A stretch of DNA of 64,000 nucleotides, taken from contig PZJY01000006.1 of NCBI GenBank assembly GCA_031472005.1, positions 2,542,001 through 2,606,000 on the forward strand, in the 5' to 3' direction. The position numbers and the translations under genes are program-made. Position 1 is the first letter of the stretch; every line of letters starts with the position of its first letter. The notes beneath the pieces are model-generated. The model did no database searches, was not told where the DNA came from, and saw nothing but the letters and a program-made list of their open reading frames with translations. Positions 34,351-46,635 of the stretch are shown here, in pieces. The DNA is from Tetracladium setigerum (Eukaryota; Ascomycota; Leotiomycetes; Helotiales).

Positions 34351-35318
34351 GTTGCAGGGTCGGGCTGGAGAAGGAAGTCAATCGAGCGATATTTTGTTTA
34401 ATTCCATAACTTCTCTTAACCATTGAATCAAGACTTATTTTTATACATGTCATATCAAAATCACACTACTGAAGTGAGAATCACGCAGCTTCGTTAAATG
34501 TCAAAATTCAGACTAGTATATCTAGGATCCGGTGGCACAAGGGCTCTCCTTTCAGCCGTGAGAAGGGGGCAGAAGCAGAATGCGGCACCCGTAGAAGGAT
34601 CAGCCCCGGCGAGTTAGGTTCTTGCACGAAGTCGAACATCAATAGCAGTAGTGCTAATGATTTTTTATTCTGTTATTTCAACAGTGTCGACTGCCGAGCA
34701 CTGTCAAATTAATTTAACTGCCGAATATTGAACGCTATTTGGTCATGTTCGATAACTCGACAGCGTTTCTGACATAGAGAGCGTGGTTCTCACAGCATCT
34801 TTCACTTAAGGCCATGGTTTTCCGAGTACGCCTCATACCAACTCATACCATCCAATCTCATGTACGTGTGACCCTCCCGTCCACCGAGCCGTGAAATGTA
34901 TTGACTTGAGACACCCACACGCCCAATGACGACAGGAGTAGCAGCGTTGTCTTTGCATTTAGCTTCAGAATTCTTGACATTCAATGCTTAAATAGATCGA
35001 GTCTATCGCAAAATGGAAGTAGGGCGTATAATGTTCAGGTGTCTTGGCGAGTTCAGCTTTCCTCCTCCACGAATCAAATCTTTTTCAAGTTTTCACAATC
35101 GCGAACTGATTAGTTAGATAGCAATACGAGTTTGGTGAATATTCCAGCCGTTGAGCTGCAGACATCAACGCCAGGTGAGATATTGGAAGGAGCAGATTGA
35201 GGAAAAAGTCTTTCTTTGATTTACTGAAGAGGAGAGAATAATGAAGAGTTCCTTGGTGAGTACCAGAACAACATTAAATATTTAGTTTCACTTTATTTTT
35301 TTCGACCTGGGTGACATT
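34351..35318. other. Intergenic region, about 970 bases
   Basis: No supported gene. The 34802-34984 minus ORF is short and lacks a motif. Contains AT-rich words and, before 35319, a weakly purine-rich stretch that would be the leader of the small gene. Confidence 0.4.
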
Positions 35319-35770
35319 ATGAAAAATTCAACAGAAAGGATTGACAAAAATTGTTGAAAGGTTTCAAGGGCTACGAACAGGTCGCCTTGTCGGAGTACAC
35401 AGAGGAAGACATCTCCAAGCTCAAGATGCCGGCCAACGCGGCCCCAGGTCCTGCTATCGTCCCGAATACCAGTAACACCTCGATGGTCAATGCCCGCAGA
35501 CTTAGAAATATCAATACCAGTGCACTTGATCTCAGTTTTGCTGGTCTCATCGAGGAAGCCCAGAGAAAGAAACACGGTGATATCAAAGACAAGGAGAGAG
35601 CTGCGCCCATCGCCATCTATAAGATCGTAGCTTGTGCCCACGGCATCGGCGATTTAGGAATATCCAGATTTTTCGAAAAGACAAAGTCAGACCCATTTGC
35701 GGTACCATACGCTGACAACAAAGATAGCAAGACTCTCATCATGTGTAGATGGCCAGCATCACAGACGTAA
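35319..35770 (+). CDS. Small protein of unknown function, with apparent frame break near the start
   Basis: The frame from 35351 encodes a polar protein-like sequence (GYEQVALSEYTEEDISKLKM, then DLSFAGLIEEAQRKKHGDI and ending MCRWPASQT). It has no upstream ATG in frame because of a TGA at 35342. The ATG at 35319 reads MKNSTERIDK and would join it (KLLKGFKGYEQ) if the A run at 35346-35350 had one more A. That repair gives about 151 residues. Otherwise the first in-frame ATG is at 35426. The last codons overlap a GTAAGT, so another exon may follow. I do not recognise the family; the N-terminal half is rich in charged residues and may be disordered. Confidence 0.45.
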
Positions 35771-38700
35771 GTTGTATTTGTTGCCTACGTTCCAAACGAA
35801 CAAAAGTGCTATGGCACTGACATCCCAATGCGACACGACTCGCCAACTGGTGGTTGTCGGCTTTTTAACTTTTGTCGATAAAGAACAACTGGCAAAACCA
35901 TATTTTCGTCGAAAAGTGCCCAAAACGCGACCTGAGAAGTTAGAGGTGACTAAATGATTGGATGAATAAACCGTGTGCGCTTAGTGCGGGAAGAGCTTTC
36001 GCTTGAATCCCTTTATAAACACACACGGTTCCGCCCTCCTGTCGATCACTAGGCATCTGAAAAAATGACAATCTTGTTCCCAAATCTCTTCGCTAATATG
36101 TTCCATCTTCTTAGAATCGAAGATTTGCATAGCTCTATAAGTCATAACAAAATACATTTTCTACACATTTCGCTCCCAGCGAGTGATTTATTCTTCAGAT
36201 CTCAAGATTTCACCACTTCCCTATGCCCCCTCACTCCTTAAGATCGAAGGTGTATGCATCCAAGGTCTGCCTTCCATCTCACGTTTTCAACTTTTTCTTT
36301 CATACTCCATGGCACAATAACATGCAGGTTTCCTCGTAATGCTTTTATAACCCCAATGCATGCCCTGAATCGATCGAAGAAAGCAGTGAATTAAAAGTGA
36401 GAGAGAAAAATTAATGCAATTTGAAAGTTGTAGGTTACTTAAGCTGCTTACTCTTTGAGCTGGGAAAGAAAGATCAAGATAGGGGAAATGGAGATGGAGA
36501 TGTAGATTGAGATCAACATTGCAACCCCGCCAAGCAGGACAGGACTGAAAAAGAAATCTGTTGGCACAATATGTAATCTACTTCAAATGAATGGAGGTGG
36601 GAGAATATTTGTGAATGGGATTGCATTGAATGAGTCCCTCGATAGCTGGAAGCAATCGCGAAGGTGCTGTTGGTGGCTACTATTCATGGGCAAATCCCGT
36701 CCCATTCCCCATGCGGCGGCCTCAACCCAGTTTCGCCAAGACAATGCTGTCACGTCTTGGCAGCCAAGCTATCAAATCTATCACATGACAGACCACAACC
36801 ACAACTGCACCCCCGCCAGCATCAACCCCCCTCCCTCACAGCTTTCCAGACTTACACGAGAAAAAATTCGAAGCAATCATCACGCTATTTACACGCTCTC
36901 GACACTATCTCAGCTAGTTTATTTCTCGGTCATATCAACGTTCATACTAGAATTGTAAGATAGTGGAATGTTTGACATTGACGTCATTCGTTCAAGCGAT
37001 TGCTGTTGATTGGCGATTTGCCCACGACTGCCAAGCCGGAGATATTGGATTGGAGTTGAGAGCTGTTGGAGAGAGCGGATGGGATGGGATGTGAAGGGGC
37101 GGATATGATTGAGAGAATGTGATGAATTTGAAGAGTTGGTGATGAAAGCAGATGTTTCTAAAGTTTAGAAGAAGTTGTTTGATGAATGATAGTTAACTTC
37201 ACTCGGGGGTCGCCATGTGAATACGTCGGGTACATATCGAGGACGAGGGGAAGATGGTCGAGTGGTAGATTTCAGTTTGAGATCCAGGATATTGCTCCAG
37301 AATTTAAAAAGTCAAGATGATATGTTTTGCGCTCACTTATTCTATCGAGTTGTGAGCGTGGTGGGAATTTGACAGAACAGATTACTTGACGTTTCTAATG
37401 GCTTGCCTGGCTCTGGATTTCAAACCGTATGTATTAGTGACGTGACAACTGCCAAACACTCGCGGTAGGCCATTGCCTGCAGAAAAGAAATAGATCAAAG
37501 CGTATTCCTTTTCATTTGCGATGTTGGAAGAAGTTGTGAGTTGAGTTTGCGATTCAAGCTGGCGCAGGTAGTTAACGTGCCAGGGAGGAAGTGACCGAGC
37601 ATTTTGTCGCCGCCGAGCTGAGCTACTGGCATGGATATGTAACAGCTGTTGCGTATATGAGTTTGTAGTTGCAGCATAAGTAGCGATTCGATTTGGCAAT
37701 GGTATCGTGTTGGTGGGGCGAGGTTCGTTTGGTGATTTCCAAGGAGCTGATGTGTGGAATAGCTAGCGAGCTTGCATTCTGAAGATCGCATGTTTCTGGA
37801 ACTTTCATGTTGGATTGGTCCATGGAATATGCCACCGCTGTATATTATCTGTCCGATCCCCATTGTAAAAGGAACGGTCTTGTTTTCGCTGCAAGTAAAA
37901 GAACTTGGTGCTTTCAAAGGTGCCTGAAATTGAAACCCCGGTGGGAGGAAGGGGTGTCGTTCATGACGAGGACTTCCAATATTGCCAAATACTTGCCTTT
38001 TCGCGATTCCGAATTGAATGACAGCGTTGCGAATCATCGGTGAGTCATTTTGTCTTGTATCGATATCCTAAATAAGGCTGCGACGGACGATTGGCGATGC
38101 GAGGCGAACAAGGCAGCGATAAGGCGGCTAGTTTGTCATGTGGAATGGAAAGTCAATTGTTCGCCTTTTCGGGGGATGGTATTGTCTTGAGATGAGGTAC
38201 ACTTGGTGCAAGGCGTTTTGGTGGTTGATGATTTGGTGTTGGCTTTGAGATGTTGGGTTTGAGGTGGTACGACCATGATGGATCGGTGGATGTGGTGGCT
38301 TGGAACGAGAACACTGCTTTGATGTAGCACTGTACTGGAATTCGATGGGGTTTGAGATTGAGGCGAGATAGAAATTGAATTTTGATTCTCGACTGATTGT
38401 GTTGAAGAGGTGGTGATGAAAGAGTTATAGTTGTCCTCAAAGAAAGTGGCGCGTGATTTAGCTGACTGGAATGAAAGAACACCCCCACACCCACCTTGCT
38501 GACTCCTCCGAGAGACGATACTACAACATCTAAAGTACCGAAGAGCGAATGTCGGGGGAAAATCAATAGCCGGAATTGAAACATAGCAAAGCAAAGATGT
38601 TTCAAGGAGAGGAAGAGTCTGTGGAAGAGCATAGTCGTGGTTGAAGTCTGGAGATAACGAGTCGAGATTGACTTCCGTCGCAGATTGGTTTCGAATGTGC

Positions 38701-40016
38701 GGGCATGGCGCCAGTGACAACTTGCTTGCTTGCGTAATTGATCTGAAGAAAGATGAAATGATTTCTGGGAGTCAGAGAGCACTTGAAGTAACTTTCAATG
38801 TCACTGGGCTGTGTTGTGATGAGAACTGACGATGCTAATCCCTTTGGTGAGATGTGTGACCGATCGCGTTGCCTTGGCACACCATTAGGAATCGAATAGC
38901 AGAACGCAAACACCGCTATAGATATGAAATATATCGCTACATCTCAGCGTTCGCAGACAATCAAGAATGAGTTTCCATAAAACGAGAAGTGAAAAGAATG
39001 TGTTGTGGTTGAGAACGAAGAACAATCGTAAATTTGGTGGGTTTTCCACGGTCGCAAAAATCGCTCATCCAAAAAACATCAATTTGAGAAGAACAGCAAC
39101 CACTCGCACAACGCGCATTTAAAAACAACGTGATTATGACCATTCTGAAGCTAATTGATAAGAGAATAGATTTTGATAGTCAAAATGAATGTAAAATGTT
39201 GTGGGGGACGCGTCTTGATGATTGTTTGTGGGGAGTGCCAAAATCGCGATGGCTTCAAAACGCGAAACATCACAACTTTGCAATTCGAGCTACACAACTC
39301 CACCGAACTTGGAATTTGATTTGAATTTGAGATGGAATATGAAGCAATTGAATAGGAACTTCATTACATGTAAAACGCCCCTTTGTCACCACTTTTAAAT
39401 TGCACTCAGCCGCTCTTGTTCTTGTCGCATCATTCTGAGAGGTGAAGCGATCGCGAGAACGCGATTCTCGGGACTGCCTCAAAGGTGATCTGATATTGGC
39501 ATAGTCACAGGACACTTCTGCAAAGATTTCGGCATCGAACGAAAGACCGGAACCAGCACATCAAAATGCACCAACAGCCGATGCGCTGTCATTCCTCAAA
39601 GTTTGGGAAAAAAGGTGTGGGAGAAAGGGTTGAGGATTCGGGGGGAGGGGGAATCGTCGAGGTGTGGCAGATCGTGGTCGGCTGATTTTCGTTCGACGCA
39701 AACTCGACCAATAGAAATACAGGGTTTTACGCAGAATTGCCATCTTTTGGCGAGGGAAAATAGAAAACCTAAAACCTGACTCCCAAAGCGGCCTAGCGCG
39801 TGGTGGTTGATCTTCCACACCCTGTGTCTATATGTAACCCCTCCCCCAAAATCGCGTTCGCTCTTATTTTGATCTTCTCTTTTATCAACATCTCCACCCG
39901 AACCTCGACCACCGCAACGCGACTTTTTCGTCTTCCAAACCTCTCGACCCCCTTTCGATAACTCCTTCGAACTATTCTTCGAATTTATTCAATAATCAAT
40001 TCACCAAATCATTACA
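35771..40016. other. Intergenic region, about 4.2 kb
   Basis: No gene I can support. Minus-strand ORFs at 37495-38037 (180 codons) and two overlapping frames at 38136-38782 are the longest, but they show no domain or signal and run in parallel frames, as expected of pyrimidine-rich DNA. The last 200 bases are a CT-rich leader typical of a highly expressed gene, here histone H1. Confidence 0.4.
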
Positions 40017-41115
40017 ATGGCACCAAAGGCTGCTGCTGCTCCCAAGGCTAAGGCCTCCGCCGACCACCCTTCCTATGTCGGTAGGTGAACAGCTTCCTCC
40101 TCCACAACACCACGTCGCGCAGCAATTGCGCGCATTATGTTTTGATCGCGGGCTTCTGCTGCAGCTTCCGGTACGGATTTTATTTTAGGGTGCTTGCTAA
40201 CGCGCCTTCGCAGACATGATCACTGATGCCATCCTCAACTTGAAGGAGGTAAGTCGCGTCCACTCCCATAACATGCCTGCATTCACTAACATCTTCCTTT
40301 CAGCGCAACGGATCAAGGTACGAACTCTTCCGCACGACTGCTCCCGATTGCTCGACCCAAGATCGAGACGCGTCAATTGTATGGAGGACCATGGACTAAC
40401 ATATCTGTAGCCGCATTGCCCTCAAGAAGTACGTTAAGAACAACAACCAGGTCTCCGCCCAGGGCGCCATGTACGATTCTCTCTTCAACCGTGCTCTCAA
40501 GTCTGGTGTCGACAAGGGAGTCTTTGAGCAACCAAAGGGTACGCGTCGCGTCTTTCACTTCATATACCACAATCTAACATTGGAACAGGCCCATCCGGCG
40601 GAACCAAGCTCGCAAAGAAGGTCCCCAAGCCAGCTGCCGCAAAGGCTACCCCAAGGCTGCTTCCGAGAAGAAGGCTGCTGTCGCAAAGCCAAAGAAGGCT
40701 CCAGTCAAGAAGGACTCCGCCTCTGCTGCTGCTAAGCCAAAGAAGGCTGCCCCAGTCAAGAAGGATTCCGCCACCGCAAAGCCAAAGAAGGCCGCACCCG
40801 CCAAGAAGGACTCTGCTGCTGCTCCAAAGGCTAAGGCTGAGCCAAAGCCAAAGGCTGCTCCAAAGCCAAAGAAGGCTTCCGCTACCAAGGCTGTAAGTTC
40901 TCTCCCAGTTCACACACAAACACGTTACATTTCTAACGATCTACTCACAGACCCCTGCTGCCGCCGCTGAGAAGTCAACCCTGAACAAGACCAAGACCGG
41001 TCGCGTCGCCAAGCCTGCCGCAAAGCCAGCTGCTGCAAAGAAGGCCGCTGCGCCAAAGAAGACTGTCACCAAGAAGGCAACCCCAAAGAAGGCCGCTCCT
41101 GCTGCAAAGGCATGA
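40017..41115 (+). CDS. Linker histone H1, one apparent frame break
   Basis: Six exons: 40017-40080, 40214-40248, 40304-40317 (only 14 bases), 40411-40538, 40589-40892, 40951-41115; 236 residues with the frame restored. The winged-helix globular domain reads HPSYVDMITDAILNLKERNG, SSRIALKKYVKNNN, MYDSLFNRALKSGVDKGVFE and PKGPSGGTKLAKK. The tail is lysine/alanine/proline-rich and ends with the conserved KTKTGRVAKP block. In exon 5 the frame changes at the C run 40649-40652 (AAKATP to KAASEKK); one added C restores the tail and makes every later splice phase correct. H1 binds linker DNA in the nucleus. Losing the basic tail of the single obvious H1 gene is implausible, so this break is best read as a sequence error. 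Confidence 0.95.
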
Positions 41116-43486
41116 ACATGTCCGCGTAGCAACTGCTTTTTCTTTGGGTTTTCTCTCTCGGGCGTTTCATGTTAGTACTGGCGTTTATGGGCGGGGTTAA
41201 ATCGCGTCGTCAATGGGGATCTGTCACGCTTGGGGTCTCGTCTCTGACGTTTTTTTCCGGTTGTCTTTTTTCGCCTTATCACGATGTGTTTTCCTGCGGC
41301 TATTATGATGAATGGAGTGGATGGTTGGCTGGGAGGGGAGAGCACTGGGCAATTTCTTTGTTTTGTTTGAGGAGATCATCTTCTTTTTCTGATCGCGTCA
41401 ACTTCTTTTAATATCCGTTTTTTACAATGGAAGGGATTATTAGGGAAGGGAAGGGAAGGGCAGAAAAAAGTGAGATTCTTTGAACTTGCAAGTTGTTATT
41501 GTTATCTTGCTACTTTGGGGGTGTGGTTAGTTAGATGACCTGAGGGTAGAGAGAATCGGGCGGGCGCATGGGCGCTGTATTTATACCACACACCGATGAA
41601 ATGAACACCAAAATGACGAAATTACAAAATCCTTCCTCTCGTTCTGCGCAGCTAAAATATGCAATGCGAAGAAAATCCCAAGTTGTGGTTGTTTGTGGTG
41701 GCGGATTGTAAGGAATAATCAAGCAAGCATGACGCGTCGCTGTGGGATGGGATGTTGTGTTGATTCCATTGTTTTGATTTCCCCAAAGCAGCCGAGGCGA
41801 GTAAGTAGGTTGGTGGTACCTTGTGCCAAGATAACGTGTCTCGCGTGGGCCGGTCCAAGCGGCCGCTTAGGAATGAAAGATTATTTGGTGGTCATGGATT
41901 ATGGATTCCAGGTTCTTCCGTGCCGGAATCCGGACATGAAAGATGGTTCGTATTGTCCGGAAAACAATGGATGGATGGATGGGGACAGTCATTATTATCG
42001 GGGAGTAGTAGGGAGGAACAAATCGAACAAATCGAATGAATTGAATAATCACTCAATTAATTAATCAATCACATAGCGGTGGCTACCTATGTAAGACATC
42101 ATACCTATGTCTCGTGTGATATATACGTCATGAACGATGGAATGATGGAATGATGGAAGGAAAGGAGAGAATTCTTTTCTTGGCTATTCTATTGGTGTTG
42201 TAGCGAGTTTCTTTTCTTTCAATTGCTCGGGATCGGGATCGGACGCTGGAATTCGGATTATTGAGGCGAAGAGAAGATGTTCGGGCTGTGGGATTTCTTC
42301 GGCATCTCTATGTGTGGGATGGGGGTCGATCTCTTTTAGAAGGATGTGTGTTGTGTGTTGTAGGTTAGGTGAGGTATCTGAGTATCTGGATTGAACGACG
42401 TAGGGGATGGTCGGAGTAGTGTTGTCGTAGCATTTGCCCTGTTTAAAGTATGGGTAGCAAAATACAGAGAAAGGGCATTCGTCGCAATACAAGAAGATAT
42501 AAGGACGCTGAAGCCTGAGGAACCTCTTCCGAGATACTAACTGTATTAGTCGAACAAGTTGAGAGTTGAGAGTTGAAAGTTGAGATGATTCCTGATAGTC
42601 GATTATTCCTTATATCATCCCAGCTTCTATTCCTGTTGTTCTCCCTCATAATGATTGGGACTTGGGACTTGGGACTGACTGCATAGAGATTGTCAGAGAT
42701 CCAATTTGGCAGGAGGAGTTGACAGTCCTGCGGGCCGGCAATTAATCCGCACTCAATCAATCAATCAAAGGGTAAAAGGTACTGTCACATTCACCTCTGA
42801 AGCAGCGCAATCTCACCCTCACTGCTGCCCCCAGGAGCGTGAATTCGACCATTTTTATATCCTCATATTCCTCTCTCCTCCATCACCCTAATCCCCGTGA
42901 TCCGGTGGTGAATGAGATCCCCTGAGTTGCGTATTCGTGCGGTGAAGATTGGGCGTGGTACAAGGAATCAATAATCCATGGGCGCCGTGGATGCTGCTCA
43001 GCCTCTGCGTAATTCCGCAAACGTGGGCCACCCGCCGCTACGCTACCAGCCAGATGCCAATCGTGGCTGGCATCCATCCTCTCTGATCTCTCGCCCAATT
43101 TGCAGCAGCAGCATCGCATCCTAAAATTAACCTCACCCTGACCTTTCTTCCTTGCTATTTCCCTACTACTTCTCTACTCTCTACTTCTCTACGCTCCTTT
43201 GACCCTCAAATGAGCCTTTAATCCTATTGATTCATTCTCTCCTGCTCTGCCCTGTAACAACCCCCCGACCTGAACGGATCGAAAGAGCCGGCTGCCAAGG
43301 TCAGCCAAGTTCTGTGACCTCCTTATTCAATCCCACGGCGGGTAGAACAACAACACCACGCAACTCTCCTCTCCCACCATCGCCTGTCTGGTCCTTCAAA
43401 CGAGCATACGATAGCAAGAAGAAGCCGAAGTCGAAGTCGAAAGCCCAGTCACTGGTAGGCGCATCCCAGTACCCGCTCCAGAACGA
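41116..43486. other. Intergenic region, about 2.4 kb, with simple repeats
   Basis: No supported gene. Holds AGGGA runs near 41445-41460, ATGG(A) repeats near 41965-41985 and 42130-42150, and three copies of TTGGGAC near 42655-42680. The 42443-43119 minus ORFs and the 43227-43829 plus ORF are motif-free; the latter overlaps the PIP5K start in another frame. The final part is CT-rich, as a promoter/leader of the kinase gene. Confidence 0.4.
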
Positions 43487-46400
43487 ATGCCACACGCGAT
43501 CGAGATGCCCTCGGTGTTGGCAGAGAGCACAGAAAGACACTCGCCCATGCTGTCATCGAGTGCGAACTCCAGCCGTCCGCCATTCGACCTGCCTACGCAT
43601 CTCCGCCAATCCCACGAAAAGGTCAATGGGACCCCGAGGTCATCCTCACACACCTCGATCAAGAATGCCGTGGGGGATGGGGACTATGGCGAGCCTGTCC
43701 GAGGGAGAAACAGCGGCGAGGTGTCTCGTTACGATGCAGCTCTCAACTCGACCACGCCAAATGGACGGACAAGCGCGAGTAGTTGGGACCAGAATCGGCC
43801 ACTGCGGAATGATAGCAACCTGTCGGTGAATGGGGGACAAACCAATGGTGTGGACCGTGGGAGGAGGAGTCCGGGTCCTTCACATTACCAAAATGGGACG
43901 ACGAGGACCACAAATGGCGATCGAATGTCAATCGCATCGAGTACAAACGGTATTGTCATGAACGGACGACCAAGCGAGGACAGCTCGAAGGTCAACGGCA
44001 TGTCCCCCGAACCCTTCAACCGAGCGGATGTTCCGACTGCCATATCGACAAATCCGCAGAGTACCGGCCCCTTGACTTATCATACTTCACTCATTCCTGC
44101 TTCGCCCCTGGCGGACGAGCCACCGCCTCGAAGTTCAACGGTCTCCCCTCATCGCTTTTCGTCACCGCCATCATACGCTCCTCCGCTTGTTCCTTCACCT
44201 TCTACTGCCTCTCTGCCACATCCCGGGCAAACGACATTGAAACACCGACACACCCTACAAGTTCCCAAGATTGGACCTGGACGAAGCTCAAAGGACGGCG
44301 AGGAAGCCGTCTTCACCAGCGGAAGGTTTTCGCCAACTTCGGTGGCACACGGTGTGCGAAGGGGCTCGTTGAGCCTGAATCGACGGAATACACAATCAAT
44401 ACACTCAAATATGCCCACGAAGAGGTTCCGCCAGACGAAGACGCCATACGCTGGGCGGAAGCTGTCCGACAGAAACGGGCGAGCAAGAGGAAAAGGAAGG
44501 ATGACGAGGAGGATGATCGGGTCGTTGTGGGGACAAAGGTTGATCAGAATCATGTCAATTGGGTTACGGCTTATAATATGTTGACTGGTATCCGTTTCAC
44601 CGTTTCCCGAACGAATGCAAAGATGGATCGACCTTTGACTGATGCGGATTTTGATGCGAAGCACAAGTTCTCGTTTGATATGTGAGTATATGCTGCGAGA
44701 GACGAGTAGAGAGGTTGAAGCTAATGTGTGGTGACAGTACTGGAAACGAATTGACCCCATCTGCGAAGTACGATTTCAAATTCAAGGACTATGCTCCGTG
44801 GGTATTTCGACACCTGCGGGCAAAGTTCAAGCTTGATCCCGCCGATTACCTCATGTCCTTGACCAGCAAATATATCCTGTCCGAGCTAGGGTCACCGGGA
44901 AAGAGTGGAAGCTTTTTTTACTTCTCCAGAGATTACAAGTATATCATCAAGACGATCCATCACGGCGAACACAAGTTTCTGAGGAAGATCTTAAAGGATT
45001 ACTACTCTCATGTTGAGGACAATCCAAACACCCTGCTGTCCCAATTTTATGGGTTACATCGAGTCAAGATTCCCTATGGAAGGAAGATTCATTTCGTGGT
45101 CATGAATAATCTCTTCCCACCTCACCGCGATATTCATCAAACCTTTGATTTGAAAGGATCGACCATCGGACGAGACTTCAAGGAGGAGGATTTGGAGCGC
45201 AATCCTAGAGCCACTCTAAAGGATCTGAACTGGTTACGGCGGGATCTTCACCTTCAGCTCGGCCCCGAGAAAAAGAGTTTGTTCATTGAGCAGATGGAGA
45301 GGGATGTCCGTCTGCTTCAGAAATTAAAGATTATGGATTACAGCATGTTGGTCGGTGTCCACGACCTTCAAAAGGGCAATCAAGAAAACCTCCGAGACAA
45401 GACCCTTCAAGTCTTCCAACCCGGTGGTGACGGTCACCCCGACGAAGTCGAGGCAGGACCAGGAAGATTGATGCGAACACCCAGCAAACTGGAAACCATG
45501 CGCAAAGCCAAGGAGCTGCGCCAGATCATCAAGCAAGAAAAGCCAATCCCGCTGGGGCAGAGCAGTTCGAAGATGCTGGATGAGATGGAGGAGAATTCCA
45601 ACAAGAAGGATTTCATCTTCTATAGTGATGATGGTGGCTTCAGAGCTACGCATGAGGATAGCACTCCGGGAGATGAGATTTATTTCTTGTCGATTATCGA
45701 TTGCTTGACGCATTGGGGACTGTGAAGAGATTGGAGCATTTCTGGAGTATGTGATTTTTGTTTTTGTTTTCTCCTTGCTTGCTGCTGCTACATTGGTAAG
45801 CATGTGTTTTCTGACTGACGAAATTATAGAGGGTCTCAGCAACGACAAGAAACTTCTATCTCCAATCAACCCCGATCCCTACGGCGAACGCTTCATGAAA
45901 TTCATTGAAAGTATCACCAAATCCCCTGAAGAAGCCTCGCGCGAGAAGACCGCCGCCACCGAACTCGAACAAGCTGAATCCCTGGCCATGGATTCCGCCC
46001 ACAACACCGGCCGTCGCAGATCATCAAGTCTAGGCGCCACTCTCGGAACGTTCGGTAGAAGCAACAACGTTAATTCCACCCTACAGCGAAACGAGCACGA
46101 AGCGACTAAGAAAGGCGAAAAGGAAATCGAACGCGAACGTCCGGATCCGAGAACGTTGGGCGCTGTTCGATCACCGTCTGCTGATCGCTCCGGAGGCATG
46201 CAGGGACAGATATTACCCGTTGTCGAGGAAATGGGCGAGGCGAGTAGTAATGGTGGTGAGAGAAGCGTGAGGAGTGTGAGAAGTGCACGTAGTTATCAGT
46301 CGATTCGTGATATGGTTGGGAGGCCGAGGACGCCGGCGAAGGATTATGTGGATAGTAAGGGGCGGTTGAGCGTGGAGAGTGCGAATAATGGGAATGGAGA

Positions 46401-46635
46401 TGGGGAGAGGAGACCGAGAACGCCGGTTAAGGATTGGGTTGTTGGCGGTGCTGGTGGGAGTGGTAGTTTTAATGGGAATGGGAATGGAAATGTGAAGAGA
46501 AGTCAGAGTGTCGTGAGTGGGATTACGAGAAGTAGTCTGGATAAGGATTTGCCGCCGTTACCTCAGCAGCAACAGCAGAGTAACGGGAATGGGAATGGAA
46601 GTGCATGGAAGGGGAAGGGGAAGGAGAGAGCATAG
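43487..46635 (+). CDS. mss4: Phosphatidylinositol-4-phosphate 5-kinase, MSS4-like, two apparent frame breaks
   Basis: Three exons: 43487-44681, 44738-45746, 45830-46635; 1003 residues when two bases are restored. A long polar N-terminus rich in S, N and P precedes VTAYNMLTGIRFTVSRTNAK and the PIPK kinase core. The core has a glycine-rich loop with lysine (SPGKSGSFFYFSRDYKYIIK), FDLKGSTIG (about residue 534), IMDYSMLVGVHD (about 596) and IIDCLTHWG (about 717). The enzyme makes PtdIns(4,5)P2 at the plasma membrane, controlling actin and polarised growth. Frame breaks: at the C run 44414-44416 (HSNMP to HEEVPPDEDA) and at the G run 45715-45718 (LTHWG to TVKRLEHFW). One C and one G, respectively, restore family sequence and the phase of both introns. 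The C-terminal tail is low-complexity and rich in S, N and R. Confidence 0.94.

Noticed and set aside
36587..38913. Several ORFs of 100-209 codons on both strands
   Set aside because: Long ORFs run in parallel frames (38136-38720 and 38153-38782) with no domain, signal or splice logic, as expected from biased composition.
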